From the NCBI GenBank assembly GCA_900239685.1, contig OENT01000436.1, positions 1 through 64,000 on the forward strand: DNA of 64,000 nt. Direction: 5' to 3'. The stretch comes from Rotaria macrura (Eukaryota > Rotifera > Eurotatoria > Philodinida > Philodinidae). Shown here one piece after another: positions 27,909 through 40,697 of this stretch (position 1 is its first letter; the number at the start of each line of letters is the position of its first letter). The translations under genes and the position numbers were made by a program. Under the pieces are notes generated by a model. The model worked only from the letters and a program-made list of their open reading frames with translations. It was not told the DNA's origin and did no database searches.

Positions 27909-27953
27909 GAACTTTTGTATAGGGTTCGGAGATTGAACCCTATACAAAAGTTC
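27909..27953. repeat. Perfect 19-bp inverted repeat (hairpin)
   Basis: Arms 27909-27927 and 27935-27953 are perfect complements around a 7-nt loop (GGAGATT). The surrounding 27540-28120 is less AT-rich than average, which suggests inserted DNA. Confidence 0.9.
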
Positions 27954-28113
27954 AGACTCGTTGCATGCCTAGTGGGGAGGGGGCTGGTTAGGTCTCACCT
28001 AACTACTAACTCGCCAGACTCAGAAATTTTACGATGGGAGCCTCAAATTCCATAGGGGGCACATATTGCTTGGGTTCCATCACTGAGAGGGAGTTATTTG
28101 GCGTTACCCTTCC

Positions 28114-28317
28114 ATGAATTCAAACATCGTAGGCACCATGAAAAAGGTCATTTGTGCGATTATCATGGTTGTTTGTGGCACAGTGGTGCTTCTATCATTG
28201 GTTGTTAGTTACAGACAGGCAGACTCAGGTGAATTCCCGTTTCCAGACCCTATCCTTTCAGCCAAGGGAAAAGAATATGTACTATCTGTTGTTGTGTTCT
28301 ATAAGAATTACCTTTAG
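28114..28317 (+). other. Short ORF with signal-anchor-like start, function unknown
   Basis: A 67-codon ATG frame. After a short Met-led start, KKVICAIIMVVCGTVVLLSL is a clear hydrophobic segment behind two lysines, followed by a polar stretch with FPFPDPIL. This looks like the N-terminus of a type II membrane protein, such as a Golgi enzyme. A GT at 28279 could be a donor, but no downstream exon was recognised. It lies in a region of raised GC next to a perfect hairpin, so it may be a gene fragment carried by a mobile element. Confidence 0.25.
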
Positions 28318-29842
28318 TCACATTTTATTTCATTGATTGATATTCATGCAATTCAACCTTGTGGCCAATTCATATATTTGTGATAAAAATCATTGCCTAT
28401 TCTTTTCTCAGATTATTACATCGAAATTCTTTTTCTTATAATAACCAGTTACTATGGCTGCATTATCAACTGAGGATGTTCTATTTTATCAGAAGTAATT
28501 ATGAAAGATAGGATTCGAAAATATCCATGCACTTTCATTCTTTTGCTATTCGTTCAATTTTATGTTCGTACTTTTGGCAGTACTTATTTAGACGTTTCTT
28601 CTAGATTTAGGAATCTAGCATGAAATAGTGATTTTACATGAGCTACCAGTGTATTTCGACGATTAATGCACCTCCTGCTACGTATTTCTGTAGCAAGAAT
28701 TATTTTCGATGAAGACCAAAGGGGTCAGTACCTTTTAGTAAGCTTATGTATACTTGCATCTGTTACACAAGGGCTAACCAAAAAATTCGAAAGTTGGATG
28801 AGCAAAAGAATTCGTTGGTTTTTGTTATCCATCAATAATGATCAATCTTGATAAACAGCATTGAGATTGACTTTTTTCATCCAGGATTTGTGAGCTCCAA
28901 TGAGAAGCTTCATGAATTAGTCTAAAATCTATCGATTGATTTGATCTTGGTGATTTTGATTCAGTTGATACAAATAATCATATTTTCAATTATGTTTAGC
29001 ATTAATATTTCAGTAAATTAAATAGATTTTGGCTTGAGACAAATCCCAATTTGAATAAAAGAAAGTTTGTTTCTTTGAATAGTTCTATTTATTTTAATGA
29101 ACGATGTGGTTCTCGTTTCATGTATAAGATAATAGTATGAAAACAAACGGTAATGTTTACACACTACGGTATTGCATCTCAGCTAGGGAAAATATTTTCA
29201 TGGGAATAATTATTTTAAGAAGAATACCTAGATTAGCCTGATGACTATTTCATCAATTAACAATATAAAGAACAAATTAAAGATTATTTAGTATTAATAA
29301 ATCAACGTTTTTTTGATTGTTTTAAATGTTCATCCGATAATTCATTCTTTTATCATTTCTTTCGGCTCCAGTTTGTCATTACATGTGCACTTGTAAAAGA
29401 ATGAATATCCAAATACAGACGTATCAATTGCTATTATTTACCTTATTCACAACACTAATTGTTCTCTCTTTCTGTTCATCTGATAATTGTAGGTAATTTG
29501 AGCAATTTTTTGCCTTGAGAATTATGCCACTCAGTAATTGAGACTGAAAATAATCTATTTGATATTTTATAACGAAATGTTGATCATCGAGTCATAGTAC
29601 TGTATTTCTGATACAATTATATTTCAAGCATGTATCGATTGTATTTTAAAGCGTGAAAAATATTCCATTTTTCTGGAAAATAAAAGTAAACTACACCGAC
29701 AGATTGCAAATTCCATCTTGAAATGTGAATCTGTTGTGCAGCTATAACGTTGTGGATTTTTACTACAAATAGCTCGAGTTATAGCAAAAGTGAACATTTT
29801 TAGAAGAATTTTGAAATTCGATGTAGATTACTTTTAAATTTC

Positions 29843-30409
29843 AAAATAAATGTGAAAACTTCGGACTTATGTCCGAGAGTTATGTGTACTTCAAAAAGTG
29901 AATGAGACAAATCAGTCATTCTAGAATGTATGCACGGATGAAGTATCTTGGTAAACCTTTTTGGGAAACTCCAAAACTACTGATCATCTCAGACATATCT
30001 AGGCAATTTTGTTTCTATATCCAGTTTTTGTGCATTTGAGACCTTTTTGCAGCTAATGTTTTGTTAGAAAGCTGCGATTTGGTTCAAAACTAATATCAGA
30101 TTCGGAATCAGCGTTAAAAATTGAGTCGATTTATATACGTTGTTGATAATTCAGAGAAAAAAATTTGTTTTTGAAAAAATCCCTGTACCCCACCTCAGGG
30201 ATTGCTTGGTGAAAAATGACAATTTTTTCGATAACTCAGCCATTTCTTGCCGGCTCCTTCTCATCTTCGAACTCGACCGAGATATTCATCAGACAATTCT
30301 GTGCACAAAATGTCAACTCAATCGAATGTAATTGTGAAGAGTTATCGAATAAACGGCCGGACGGACACACTGACCGATTTTAGTAGTGTACTCACTTTTT
30401 GAGTACACA
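29843..30409 (+). repeat. Dispersed repeat, copy A
   Basis: About 565 bp that recurs in inverted orientation at 59633-60182. It starts near a small hairpin (CGGAC-TTAT-GTCCG, about 29873) and ends in a perfect 9-bp hairpin (30386-30394 with 30400-30408). The centre (about 30130-30310) is almost identical in both copies, the flanks less so. No ATG-led reading frame spans it, so it looks non-autonomous. Confidence 0.85.
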
Positions 30410-33400
30410 AAAAAACGAATACAACTATCTTCGAAGAAAGAAACCTCAGGAAAAATCTTTCTTCTCAAACTTCGATCGCAACGATTTTGTGATAAAATCT
30501 CATCATTTGAGTCCAATACGAACCCTCTATAGTAGGTTTCATCAGGATCCTATGTCCTAAAACTAAGATCAGACGTACTGAAAAAGTCATTGCTTCACCA
30601 CTATCTAGAATTCAGCTCTCTATAATAACTGTTCTCCTATCAATAGCACATCACTTACAATGGCTATGAGTGAATTTCGATTGTTTTGTGTTGTATCCAT
30701 TTTGATTAGATTTCATGAAAACGAGCACGAAAATTTTCGACTGCATGAAGTTGTTGACCATATGTATTTTGCCATGTCTGAATGAAGTGATGTCCTGCGT
30801 TCTAACAGCTCTATTACAACAATGACTTTCGAATTAGTTATTTGAATATTTTCTAATCGCTTCATTTATTGTTGTGCGCTACAATGAAGAACTGAAACAA
30901 ACATTGTAACAAAACCATTAAGGAATCTATTTCTACCAGCGGTAATCAATGTAGAATCGACATTTTTCATTCGACGAACAGTAAAAATATCTCTGATCCT
31001 TCATATTTCATCTGATAAAGTCTGATGTACGGATGACTTTGGTTCATATTTTCAAACGCATAGATCATCCTAAAAATCAATATTTTCTTCATAGCATTTC
31101 TAATCTATATGAATGAATGAAACAATGAACTTAACGTCATCAAGAATTTTAAACAATAGTTTTCTTTGTTTTTGAATATCAGTCGATTCTCCATTTTGTG
31201 ACCGAAATAGTAAGAATCAAGTGTGTACATTCAAAAACTTATTGAACAAGTTATATTTAGTGAAAAAATATTGCAAGAAGTTGTACTGTTTCTGGCATCA
31301 TCATTTTCGTAGCTATAGTAAGTATCAATGTTCGAATATACTTCATAAACTTCGGCCGTATCATCAAAAATAGACTTTCAACTAGATAGAAGAAACCATA
31401 GTTCTGAAATGTCATGTGAAAAATTTTTCTAATTTATTTTAAATACTTTAAAACCGCTCTAGATCGATATATGAATACGTATGAATGGAAAGCATCAATT
31501 TTTACAGTAGATTATCGCTTATCTGTTTCGTCAGGTTGACTATATAGTATAGATTAGGAATTGATATGAAAATGATGAGTCACACGTATTTCTTTTCTAT
31601 TTTCATGAATCATCAAGGTTTACCGTCACTATTTTTCATGATACATAGGTTTGTTTTTCTTTCTATTTATCACAATATTGATTTAGAACAAATCCTCGAT
31701 CAACTCGAATAACTACGTCTATTAGATTAAATTTTAATAATACGTTGTAATTTTGTTTATCGATAAAACACTTTTTTACTATTATTAACAGCAGTTCAGC
31801 AAAAAGAATTCAATATCTGTTCAGATTGACTCTACTGCGTGGATCTATTTTAAATCTTGAGTCACTTAATAAGTCCAAGTTTATGAGTAAGAGTCAGTTC
31901 CGACAGAATAACATTGGCATTGCAGGAACACGTAGAAGTACTCTCGCTATGCTTTTTCAGCAGAAAAACAAGTGACTTTTTCCATATGCTCCTATCGTTT
32001 CCTTTTGAATCCATTTTCTGAAATCATCGTCCTACGATGTTTGAAAATTACTAAAAAAGAGATTCGAATTCAACTAAACATGTTTAACATAATTATATTG
32101 GATAAATCCCTTAGTTGAGTCACTTATCCAATATAATGGTTCTATTACGATAGTCTTATTGTGAAAAAACAATGTCAGCAATTTTTCATAGAACAATTTA
32201 TACTTAACTATTCTTTTTCAAGAAAATTGACATGGATAGCAATCTATCAACATATTTTATGAAACACGATCTAAAACAAGTGCTGAAATGTTTCAGATAG
32301 AAATTTCGGACCATCCTACCCGTCGCTCACAGACCTTTACAATCAGTTTTAATAATTAACTAATTGATCATAGTAGGTTCTGATTGACGGATTCGATTAA
32401 TCAGCGCTGATCATGAGAAACGGACGTGGAGACTATCGCAATCGTTTTCAACGCATTGTCACAAGTCATCTGTAACTAAACTCTAGTGAAACTATTGAGT
32501 AATTCCTTTTTTAAAATTCTATGCACTAAACTAAGGAACAATATCGATACGTAAACTTCAATATACGTACATTTTACAAGGACAACTTTTCAATGGATTA
32601 GAAACAGTAGGTAAATTATGGTTCACATTTTAATCCCATAGAGATTGTGCTAAGAAATTTTTTTTTCTCGATAGTCTAAGTAATGAATAGATGTATTTTC
32701 TTATTACATACTACTAAGTTCAGCAACGAAACGCTAAACATATGTCGCATAGATATTCGTTGAGAAATTTCAATTCATTAATGGACTCGTGAAGCTAGTC
32801 TTTGAAAATTTTATCGGTATCGGAATTTTGACGTAGTATTATGTTTTTCGACCCGTGGCTTTTGATTACATTGAAGATCGACAACGGTTCAAGCGGACAA
32901 GCCAACTATTTCTACAAAACGCTTTCAAGAATCGAAAACTTTTCTCACACATCGTACGTGCAGGTGGATAGATTCAGTGCTTCTGTCGTCTGTAATGCAT
33001 AATCGTTGCTATGAAATGACCAAAAATGCCGTCGATTCTTGAAAAAAACACAAAACTTGTGTACAATGAATGTTTTAATTTTATATTGTCACGAAAATCA
33101 TGTTAATAGTCTCCCGTAACTCGATAAATTTTCAAAAAACATTGAGTGAGCAACATATTCTTTTTTCTGTCGTTTTCTGTCGTTATGTTTCAACAGTAGA
33201 GATGACACGTGGAGTCTTTCGCTGTTGTTTACGGTAAAACGATATTGTAGGTTTTCTAAACATACATGTACATGCATGTTGTTTTATGCAGTGATTACAT
33301 TTTCAAGCAGTCTATTTCTCTTTTTTTCTCGTTCTTCTCTACAACAGAAGAAAAAAAAAGTGGTTCGATAGCGTTGTCAGTAAGAAAAAGGTGGGATACA

Positions 33401-33441
33401 AGTTTTCGCGCTACCAACCATAAGTAAAATAAATTTTCATC
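30410..33441. other. Intergenic region upstream of the ADP-ribosylglycohydrolase gene
   Basis: About 3 kb of AT-rich DNA. The only structure noted is the 14-bp inverted repeat at 32092-32137. Pyrimidine-rich sequence at 33310-33342 lies about 100 nt before the next start codon. Confidence 0.6.
32092..32137. repeat. 14-bp perfect inverted repeat with 18-nt loop
   Basis: ATTATATTGGATAA at 32092-32105 pairs exactly with TTATCCAATATAAT at 32124-32137. It could be a short palindrome, a decayed MITE end or chance in AT-rich DNA. Confidence 0.75.
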
Positions 33442-36400
33442 ATGGCAACGACACAGTACAACAATAAGACAGGTATCATTTAATCGATTGTAGCTTGATA
33501 AGAACCAAATTTTGAATTTACTATTGGAATGTAATATTATTTTCTTATGTCAAACAATATTTTGTGACGAAGTACAGCAAATTTTCATTTCTATAGAGTT
33601 TTATTTATAATGATGTTTCATAGAGGTCGTGGTACATTGTATATAAAGATTGTCTCGATCATATCTATGTACTTGCTCAACAGTGTTTACGTAATATGAA
33701 GGCTTCAAGCTGTTTATGAACTAAGAAAGAATGTAGTTTTGTTTTAGACGAAAATAGTTGAATAAAAGAGAAGTTAATATGATACCATATCCAATAGATT
33801 GATATCCATCAAGAAAGTACTTTAAAAGTGCACGAAGATTTTTTAGGTCTTTCCTATCTCAATTTTGTTCAATGAATCTTTTGATTCAACAACTGACATT
33901 TCTATGAACACAGCTTTCTTCGTATTCTTTAGCAATTGGGCAACAATCGGCAAGACATCCTGCGTGCCAATTTCGTACGGGTAAGTTATTTACATGCTGT
34001 AACTATATTTCTAATCGAAAAAGCATGCCATGAACAGATTTTTATCTACCAGTCTATTATGCCGATTTCTATGATTTCAGACAAAGCATGGCTTAATCGA
34101 CAATCTAATACAAACGGAACGACTGTGAAACCTGATGAACTTGAAAGATCCATGACTGATCCTCCGTCATTTATTGACGAAAATATACTAGATCGTATTC
34201 ATGGTTCTATGATCGGAATGGCACTCGGTGATGCGGTTGGTGCTCATGTGGAATTTCGACCTCACAATTACTTGGTCGATCATCCAGTCACTGAACTCAA
34301 AGGAGGTGGTACTTGGGGTCTACAAAAGGGACAGGTAGATCTCCATAACATAAATTATTAACTATCTCTTTAATTGACACCAGTGATTGCTCCAACTGAA
34401 GTTGAAAATTAGTTTACTCGCCTACGATTGAGCCAGTCTGAGAAACGCTAACGATCAAAGATAGACACGATCCTAATTACAATTACGCATAGTATATTTG
34501 TAAGATTTAACGGTTTTCAAACTTAGGCCGAATTTGGTATGCTTGTACATACGTTGATGCCTTAGAAGAAAAGAAGTTGCTTCATACCAAATGTTTTGCT
34601 AGAAAACCATGAATTCACTTATTTTGTATTTGTTATGTTGTAGAATAGTGAGAAATAATCTCATGATGCAAGTCCAGTCAACATATCTATTGATACCATA
34701 GTTAACTGAGACATTTTCCCGGAAAATTCTACTTTGAAGAAACAAGTCGTCGTATATTATGCAAAAGAGAGACGAGCTAGAGCACAGTGGTCAAAAAGAG
34801 TTTTGACAGAAGAAAAAAATATATATGATGATGAAATCTAAACTATTACCTGTCATTTTATGATTTAATTTTGATGCTTGACAAAACGTTTCGAACGAAA
34901 AAGATAACTGAGAGAGTGTAATTTCCAAGCTTCGATGTATTCCCTTATCTATGATCGTAAACAAGGTCAACATGTTTCACATAGAATCAATGATTCTAAT
35001 CAAAATAATTCAGTCATAAGAAAATTGCCTAGTATTTTCTAATTATATATGATGTAGAACTACTATACTTTAGTTCATTATGTCAGGCACTGTTTTGTTC
35101 AGATTCATGATTTGACAATAGAATTATTAATAATGATTATTTCAGTTCACCGACGATACATCGATGGCACTTTGTCTCGCTAATTCACTGATCGCTCGCC
35201 GCGACTATGTTCCTTACGATCAACTAGTTCGCTACAAATGGTGGTACAGAAATGGATACATGTCTTCGACAGGAAACTGTTTCGATATTGGTGCAGCTAC
35301 CAGAAAGTCGTTGATGGAATTCGAAAGTCGCCAAGAAAAATTCGCAAAAGATCACGAAATTCCTCTTGCTCAAATGGATTTTCTTTCGGATGTCAACCTG
35401 TTGAAGGAATTCGACGTCTTTTGTAGTGCAGATGGTGTGGCTGGTAATGGAGCTTTGATGCGACTTACACCGGTACCATTATTCTTTTATAAACATCCAG
35501 ATCGTGCTGTTGAGTATTCGGGACTTAGTGGAAAGATTACTCATGGTGATAAAAAGGTCTATGATGCCTGCCGTTACTACGGCGCTCTAATTGTAGCCGC
35601 TGTCAATGGTGCAGAAAGAGAGGATCTGCTCGATAAAAAATTCTACCAGAAACATAAAGATTGGTTCGGTAATGAAGAGCTTCATCAAGATATTCTAAAT
35701 ATTGCTAACGGTTCTTACCAGAAGGATGGATATAATAAAGGCATTCGCGGTAAAGGATACATCGTCGATGCTCTTGAAGCTGCGTTATGGGCATTTTGGT
35801 CTGATGAAGGCTCATTTCAAAAGGGTGTTCTCGCAGCCGTGAATCTTGGTGATGATACTGATACAACAGCCGCCATTTACGGTCAATTGGCTGGTGCTTA
35901 CTATGGTTATAAGAATCTAACCACTGAATGGAAAGATCTAGTATACGCTAAACGATTTATCGAATGCTTGAGCAAGTGGATCACTTATGAAGGATCAAAG
36001 TGGACACAAGAAGGATCGAAATCTTCGCATGCACCAATAATAATGACCACTGCATCATCTTTCGATGAGGATCCAACGACCAGTGAACTTTCCAAGTTAA
36101 AAACAAACCCAAGTCCTGAACCACAATCAAAGGGAAAAGAGTTGAATACAAAATTAGCAACGCTTTCAACAGAGTGTCGACCACGTAGTCGTACTTTTAC
36201 TGACACGTCTGAAATTTCGAATTCGAAGCTCAGCGCAAAGGAATCAATTGGAACTGTGCGTCGAAATTCAACCGAACATCGTGTCCCTACAGCAGGCGCT
36301 CAGCGTAAGAATTTAAGATTTATAGCTTTGCAAGGATTACAACAACTCTTTGCTAGAATATATATGAATGTAACTCAGAACTTTACTCGAAATCAGAGAT

Positions 36401-36837
36401 ATTTAAAGTCTAGTTATGAAAAGCGATGAATTCAATGAGACTGCGCTTTGTGAGGGAAAAGAAGTGCTGTAGCAAGTATGTTTGCCTATGTTTCCGCTGA
36501 TATTCTTTACATCCTTCTGAATTAGTTTCATATTATGATCTTCAATGAACGTTGGAAAAATCTATTCTCGTTTATTTTTCTTATAGGACTTTATTTTTTG
36601 AAGAACTTCGAATCTTGTGACGACGTATGCAAATGGATTGAAAACTTAGGCGAAGAGTATAAAGCCTATGCGATGATTTTCAAGGAACACGGTGTCGATG
36701 CTTACTGGCTTCTAAATCAAGTGGATGATGAACTATTGATAAAGTATGGAGTTAAAAATCTTGATCATCGGCGCTTTATCCTACGTGGTATTAATGAATT
36801 AAAAGAGAAATGTACACCACAGTATTCGACGGAATGA
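33442..36837 (+). CDS. ADP-ribosylglycohydrolase (DraG/ADPRH family) with C-terminal SAM domain
   Basis: Five exons: 33442-33472, 33933-33980, 34081-34334, 35146-36304, 36587-36837, giving 580 aa. DraG-type enzymes remove ADP-ribose from proteins or small molecules using two metal ions. The catalytic domain spans about 63-385: RIHGSMIGMALGDAVGAHVE, GGGTWGLQKGQ, the metal ligands in FTDDTSMALCLANSL (Asp114, Asp115) and the second site NLGDDTDTTAAIYGQLAGAYYG (Asp347, Asp348, Asp350). A Ser-rich linker (about 400-497) leads to a SAM domain (about 505-570; VCKWIENLGEEYKAYAMIF, LLIKYGVKNLDHRRFIL). The join uses a strong donor (C|GTAAGA at 36305) and acceptor (TTCTTATAG ending 36586) with matching phase. 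If that intron is kept, the frame stops at 36429 without SAM. Exons 1-2 rest on phase agreement only. Confidence 0.85.
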
Positions 36838-37867
36838 AAGTACGAACATAATTTTTCTAATTTCCTTCAAACATTTACTGACACAAACACATTTTTGCCG
36901 TAAGTCATATCATGTAAAAGCAAGAGCGTGAACTAGTTCTTCGTGTGCAGCTGCGAGCGGGAGTGCAATTATTTATCGATTGATAGAAGTAGGTGGATTC
37001 ATTATTTTTCTTCTTCTTCCGAGTCTATATCGTACAAATTATTTAAAATAAATACTTCAAAACAGTGAGATGTTATTTCGACTTCTAATTCAACAATAGA
37101 TTGTTTGGTTTCTTCTACAGAGGTAAAGTATTATCTATTTTCCGACAACTAATGAAAACCGACATCTGATTTAAGAAGCATTATGTCAAGCTAATGTTAT
37201 TATTTATAAAAAACAATATATTTAGAGTAATTTTTAATCATGAACGAACCATCCATTGAAATGAGAATCAACTTTTATGCATCGAATTCGGAACATTTAA
37301 TTCACTATTTCATTATTTATTTTTGTTTTATTTCGCAATAGTAAAGTCTCATAGATCATCATGAACGAATATTTCCTTGTACATACGCAATACTAAGTCT
37401 TCATGTTAAACAATGTATATGGATAGAAGTGAATGGAAAACTCGAACTACTATTCTTTCGATTCAATGTGCGAAAAATAAGTGTCAAAATAAAATTTTCA
37501 TTTTGGACAACAGTTCATTAAAAAATCACGAACAGAAAATATGAAACCTATCATTAGACATTCATGAAAAATCACGTGATAGTCAATACAAAGTTAGCAC
37601 GAACATGTAACGTTCACTGAAGAATTACGGCTTGAAACAACGGAAAGGCGATTATAAATTTTTGACTAAAAGATGGGATACAGGTAGATTTGTAGAGGAA
37701 GCTTCCCTCTATCCGGCCAGCAACATATATATTATCAAACACATCCGCTACATTGTGCAATATTTAGAGAAGGAGCTAATGTGGCGCCATCTATCGGTAT
37801 CATTGGTGCAAAACAGAATTTGATAATATCCAAGGTCAAAGAAAACGACCGTAAATGTTATAAAATG
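36838..37867. other. 3' flank of ADPRH-SAM gene
   Basis: About 1 kb, AT-rich, containing AATAAA-like sequences near 37047. No gene recognised. Confidence 0.5.
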
Positions 37868-38196
37868 GTGAAAAACGTCGCTATTACGGGCCGTAATCCG
37901 TCAGCAAGTTTTATGATCCACCATTTAGTGCAGTAAGCGATCATCGTTTTTACAAGAAACGGTCATCGTTTTTCGCCGTATCTTAGCCGTAAAACGGTAT
38001 TCCGAAAGTAATGCAAGAAGCAATATGGTACGATATTCCATGGGGACTGTTTTTTTGTAATACCGTTTTACGGCTGACGTACGGCGAAAACCAGTGGTCG
38101 TTTCTTGTAAAAACGATGATCGCTTACTGCACTTATTGATGGGTCATAAAACGTGCTGACGGATAACTGCTCGTAATAAGGCCGTTTTTCGCCACT
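37868..38196. mobile_element. Foldback / MITE-type element with about 135-bp inverted arms
   Basis: The left arm 37868-38001 and right arm 38059-38196 are clear reverse complements over their whole length, with exact blocks such as GTGCAGTAAGCGATCATCG and GCCGTAAAACGGTATT. A 57-bp unpaired spacer separates them. No coding capacity. No convincing target-site duplication was found, so the outer ends may be slightly off. Confidence 0.88.
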
Positions 38197-38956
38197 ACGA
38201 ACATCCGGAATGATCGACCTGGGATATAGGCTATTGAATAGATGGAGTCTTCCTGTACAAGTCTACATTCATCGCGCGTTTTAGTCAGAAATTGCTATGT
38301 AACTTATAATCGCCTTTCAAATGCTACGAATATTCTAATCGTATTGTTGACAAGTTTACGGACATACAATATTAAATTGATACGTTCGAATTTTTATGTG
38401 AACTATGTCGTTTTGTTTCATTAAGGTATTAGTATTTATTGAAGTGCACGATTTATCACATGAGATAAGTCGACATACGAACTGAAAGAAAGTGTTTTCT
38501 TTAATGATCGAAATCGGCGATCTCTGATGCGAGAAAAACACATTCAACATGTTGGCTAGATCCGCACGTAAAATTTGATATCAACCATGATGACATACAT
38601 ACTCTATTAAATCACACGTATATCTTTAATTTAATTGAAAGCAAAAAACGACAGTATAAAAAACACAATATCTTGTAAGAGAAAACAACAGAACAACGCT
38701 TAGCCGTTATTATTGATCAGATTCTACTACACTGTGCAACCAAAAAAAGATCAGCATTCCTTTATTGATTGGCATTTTTTTCCGTTTTATCAACTAACTT
38801 TTTAAAACTACAGTCATGTATTGAGCATTACTTCTTTTCAATTAAAAACACCTATCCTTGTTTCATTTTCAATTCAATTAGAATACGTGAATAAGAGTAA
38901 TTCGAAACACTATGATGTCTGCCCACAGAGAAAATTGAAGAGAAAAACCGCGCTCT

Positions 38957-39170
38957 ACCGCGGTGAAATCGATCTGAAACAGGATACACTGCAACGTGGT
39001 TAGACGCAGTTTCAGTAACCGCGATGAGCTCGATCTGAACCGCAGTACACTACAACGCCGATAGACACTTTTTCAGTAACCGCGGTGAAAATGGTCCGAA
39101 ACGCGGTTAATTTAAAACGCGATTAGTTGCGCTTCTTAAAACCGCAGTGAACATGATTTTAACCGCGTTA
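38957..39170 (+). repeat. 61-bp tandem repeat (about 3.5 copies) with ACCGCGGTGAA motif
   Basis: Units begin at 38957, 39018, 39079 and 39141 (spacing 61, 61, 62), each opening with a version of ACCGCGGTGAA followed by a CGATCTGAAAC-like block and a TTTCAGTA end. Copies are diverged. Further ACCGCG/CGCGGT motifs are scattered to about 39755, in both orientations. Confidence 0.8.
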
Positions 39171-39172
39171 TA

Positions 39173-39194
39173 GTGTGTGTGTGTGTGTGTGTGT
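39173..39194 (+). repeat. (GT)11 microsatellite
   Basis: Eleven uninterrupted GT units directly after the last 61-bp repeat unit. Confidence 0.9.
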
Positions 39195-39310
39195 AGAGAA
39201 CTCAAATACCGTGACGACCGTAATCACAGTCACACTCCACCATATCTGCGATCGGGAAACAGTTTTTTGTGACTTACTATTTCGTAAAACCGCGTTATAG
39301 CCCTAGAAAC

Positions 39311-39323
39311 GGGGGGGGGGGGG
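39311..39323 (+). repeat. Poly-G run of 13
   Basis: Thirteen consecutive G in AT-rich DNA, inside the ACCGCG-motif island. Run length could be affected by sequencing. Confidence 0.7.
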
Positions 39324-39589
39324 TTCGGCGCAGAAGTAAATATATCACCAATGTTTTCTTTACACGTTTCGTATGTTACTTAGTTTAACGATGGAGGAAT
39401 GTGTAAGGACAGAAGAGATGTCGTGCCCCCAATATTTGTCCTATGCTTAATATGAAATTTTAACGCAACTTCGTCACTGAAAAGTGACTTCGAAGTAATG
39501 GAACTTTCAAGTTCACTACACAACCTCTCGAAGGGTATCTTACCTCACCTTCATAGAAGGATCAAGTTGACATTGCAAACCGGACTCAT

Positions 39590-39755
39590 GCTAACAATGA
39601 AATTTTTCAGAAACCGCGGGAGTCAAACCGTTTATCCGGTTTTGGAAAACGCGTGGCACCGCGTCTTGGATAAATCGCGTTTTTCTACGTTTTTACGAGA
39701 GACAAATAAACGGTCTGACTTCCGCGGTTTCAAATACCGTTCCAAACCGCGTTTT
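39590..39755. repeat. Second part of the ACCGCG-motif island
   Basis: Motifs AAACCGCG, CGCGGTTT, ACCGTTT and AAACGCG occur about every 15-25 nt on both strands, as in the 61-bp array to the left, but without clear tandem order. The open frame across it is a by-product of this composition. Confidence 0.55.
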
Positions 39756-39771
39756 ATCAGCGAATTTTTTT

Positions 39772-40697
39772 CCGTGGGTGTATGTCGAAGTATAAATAAA
39801 TGGATATATCTAGTCGTGTATGAGTTATCAGCATAAAACATTTATCCAAGCTTGTAACAGTAGTCGATCTTTTGTGGTTAAGAGAAAATAATCGTTTTTC
39901 TTCTTGAATTAATCCGTTCATGTTAAGTTTTATTTTACTGAATATTTTTAAAAATTGAGGGTTTTAAAAAATTCTACTGATTAATTAGTAGTTCTTTATT
40001 TTACGTAAACGATAGTTTTCATTTCTCTCAATTAAGCATGCTATTGAAGTTATGATTGCTTTATAGGTGTTACTCAATACATGAAGGTTACAATCATTAT
40101 AAGTGAAACACATATGCTTTGCATTCTTTAAATATATAGTCAATGAAGTTTATTTTATTTTACCATATATTGATGAATATTTTTCGTGATTTATTCAAAG
40201 ACATATCAAAGAACATCGTTCTGTCACAATGTGGTATCGGACTAGACATCATAAAATCGTGTAAAATTCATATCATATGTAAATGAAGAGGACTCATCGA
40301 ATTAGCATAGTACTATAATGGGTGTGAGTCAAACGATGCATCTACATCTTCACGAATAAATCTAATTATAGATGATATTTCTGTAGTTCTTAATATTAAC
40401 CAGTATTATGAAATTCAAATTTTTTAAAGCTACACTAATGAACAACGAAAGTAACCACAGTTATCTATGATTGATTTCCCAATACTATTAGGTAGTCTTA
40501 TTTTCAGATGTATAATTATTCGTCTTATTGCTCTTAATGAACGATGACACCATTACTTTTGACAAAACAAATAAAAAAAATCAAATTCTATTATTCATTC
40601 ATTTTTTTTTTGTTAAATTAAATATTTGTAAATCTAAAGCTAATTTTGATATTCTACCAACACATAGGCATTGAGGATAAATTCTAAATATCTTGTA
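39772..40697. other. Intergenic, downstream of the - strand isomerase gene
   Basis: AT-rich, no gene or structured repeat seen. It holds the 3' flank of the AGE-family gene. Confidence 0.5.

Noticed and set aside
30140-30331. 63-residue frame conserved in both copies of the dispersed repeat (also 59716-59901 on the - strand)
   Set aside because: It has no ATG (it opens with TTG), no family similarity, and nucleotide identity is high at all codon positions, so conservation does not look protein-driven.
33936-34361. Single 141-codon frame as the first exon of the ADPRH gene
   Set aside because: Its N-terminal part crosses a donor (33981) and an acceptor (34080), and a spliced model from ATG 33442 fits phase through three exons. 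ATG 34060 without upstream splicing remains an alternative.
36370-36603. Alternative ADPRH-SAM junction (donor GTAACT at 36370, acceptor GAAG at 36603)
   Set aside because: Phase is compatible, but both sites are weaker than GTAAGA at 36305 with TTATAG at 36586.
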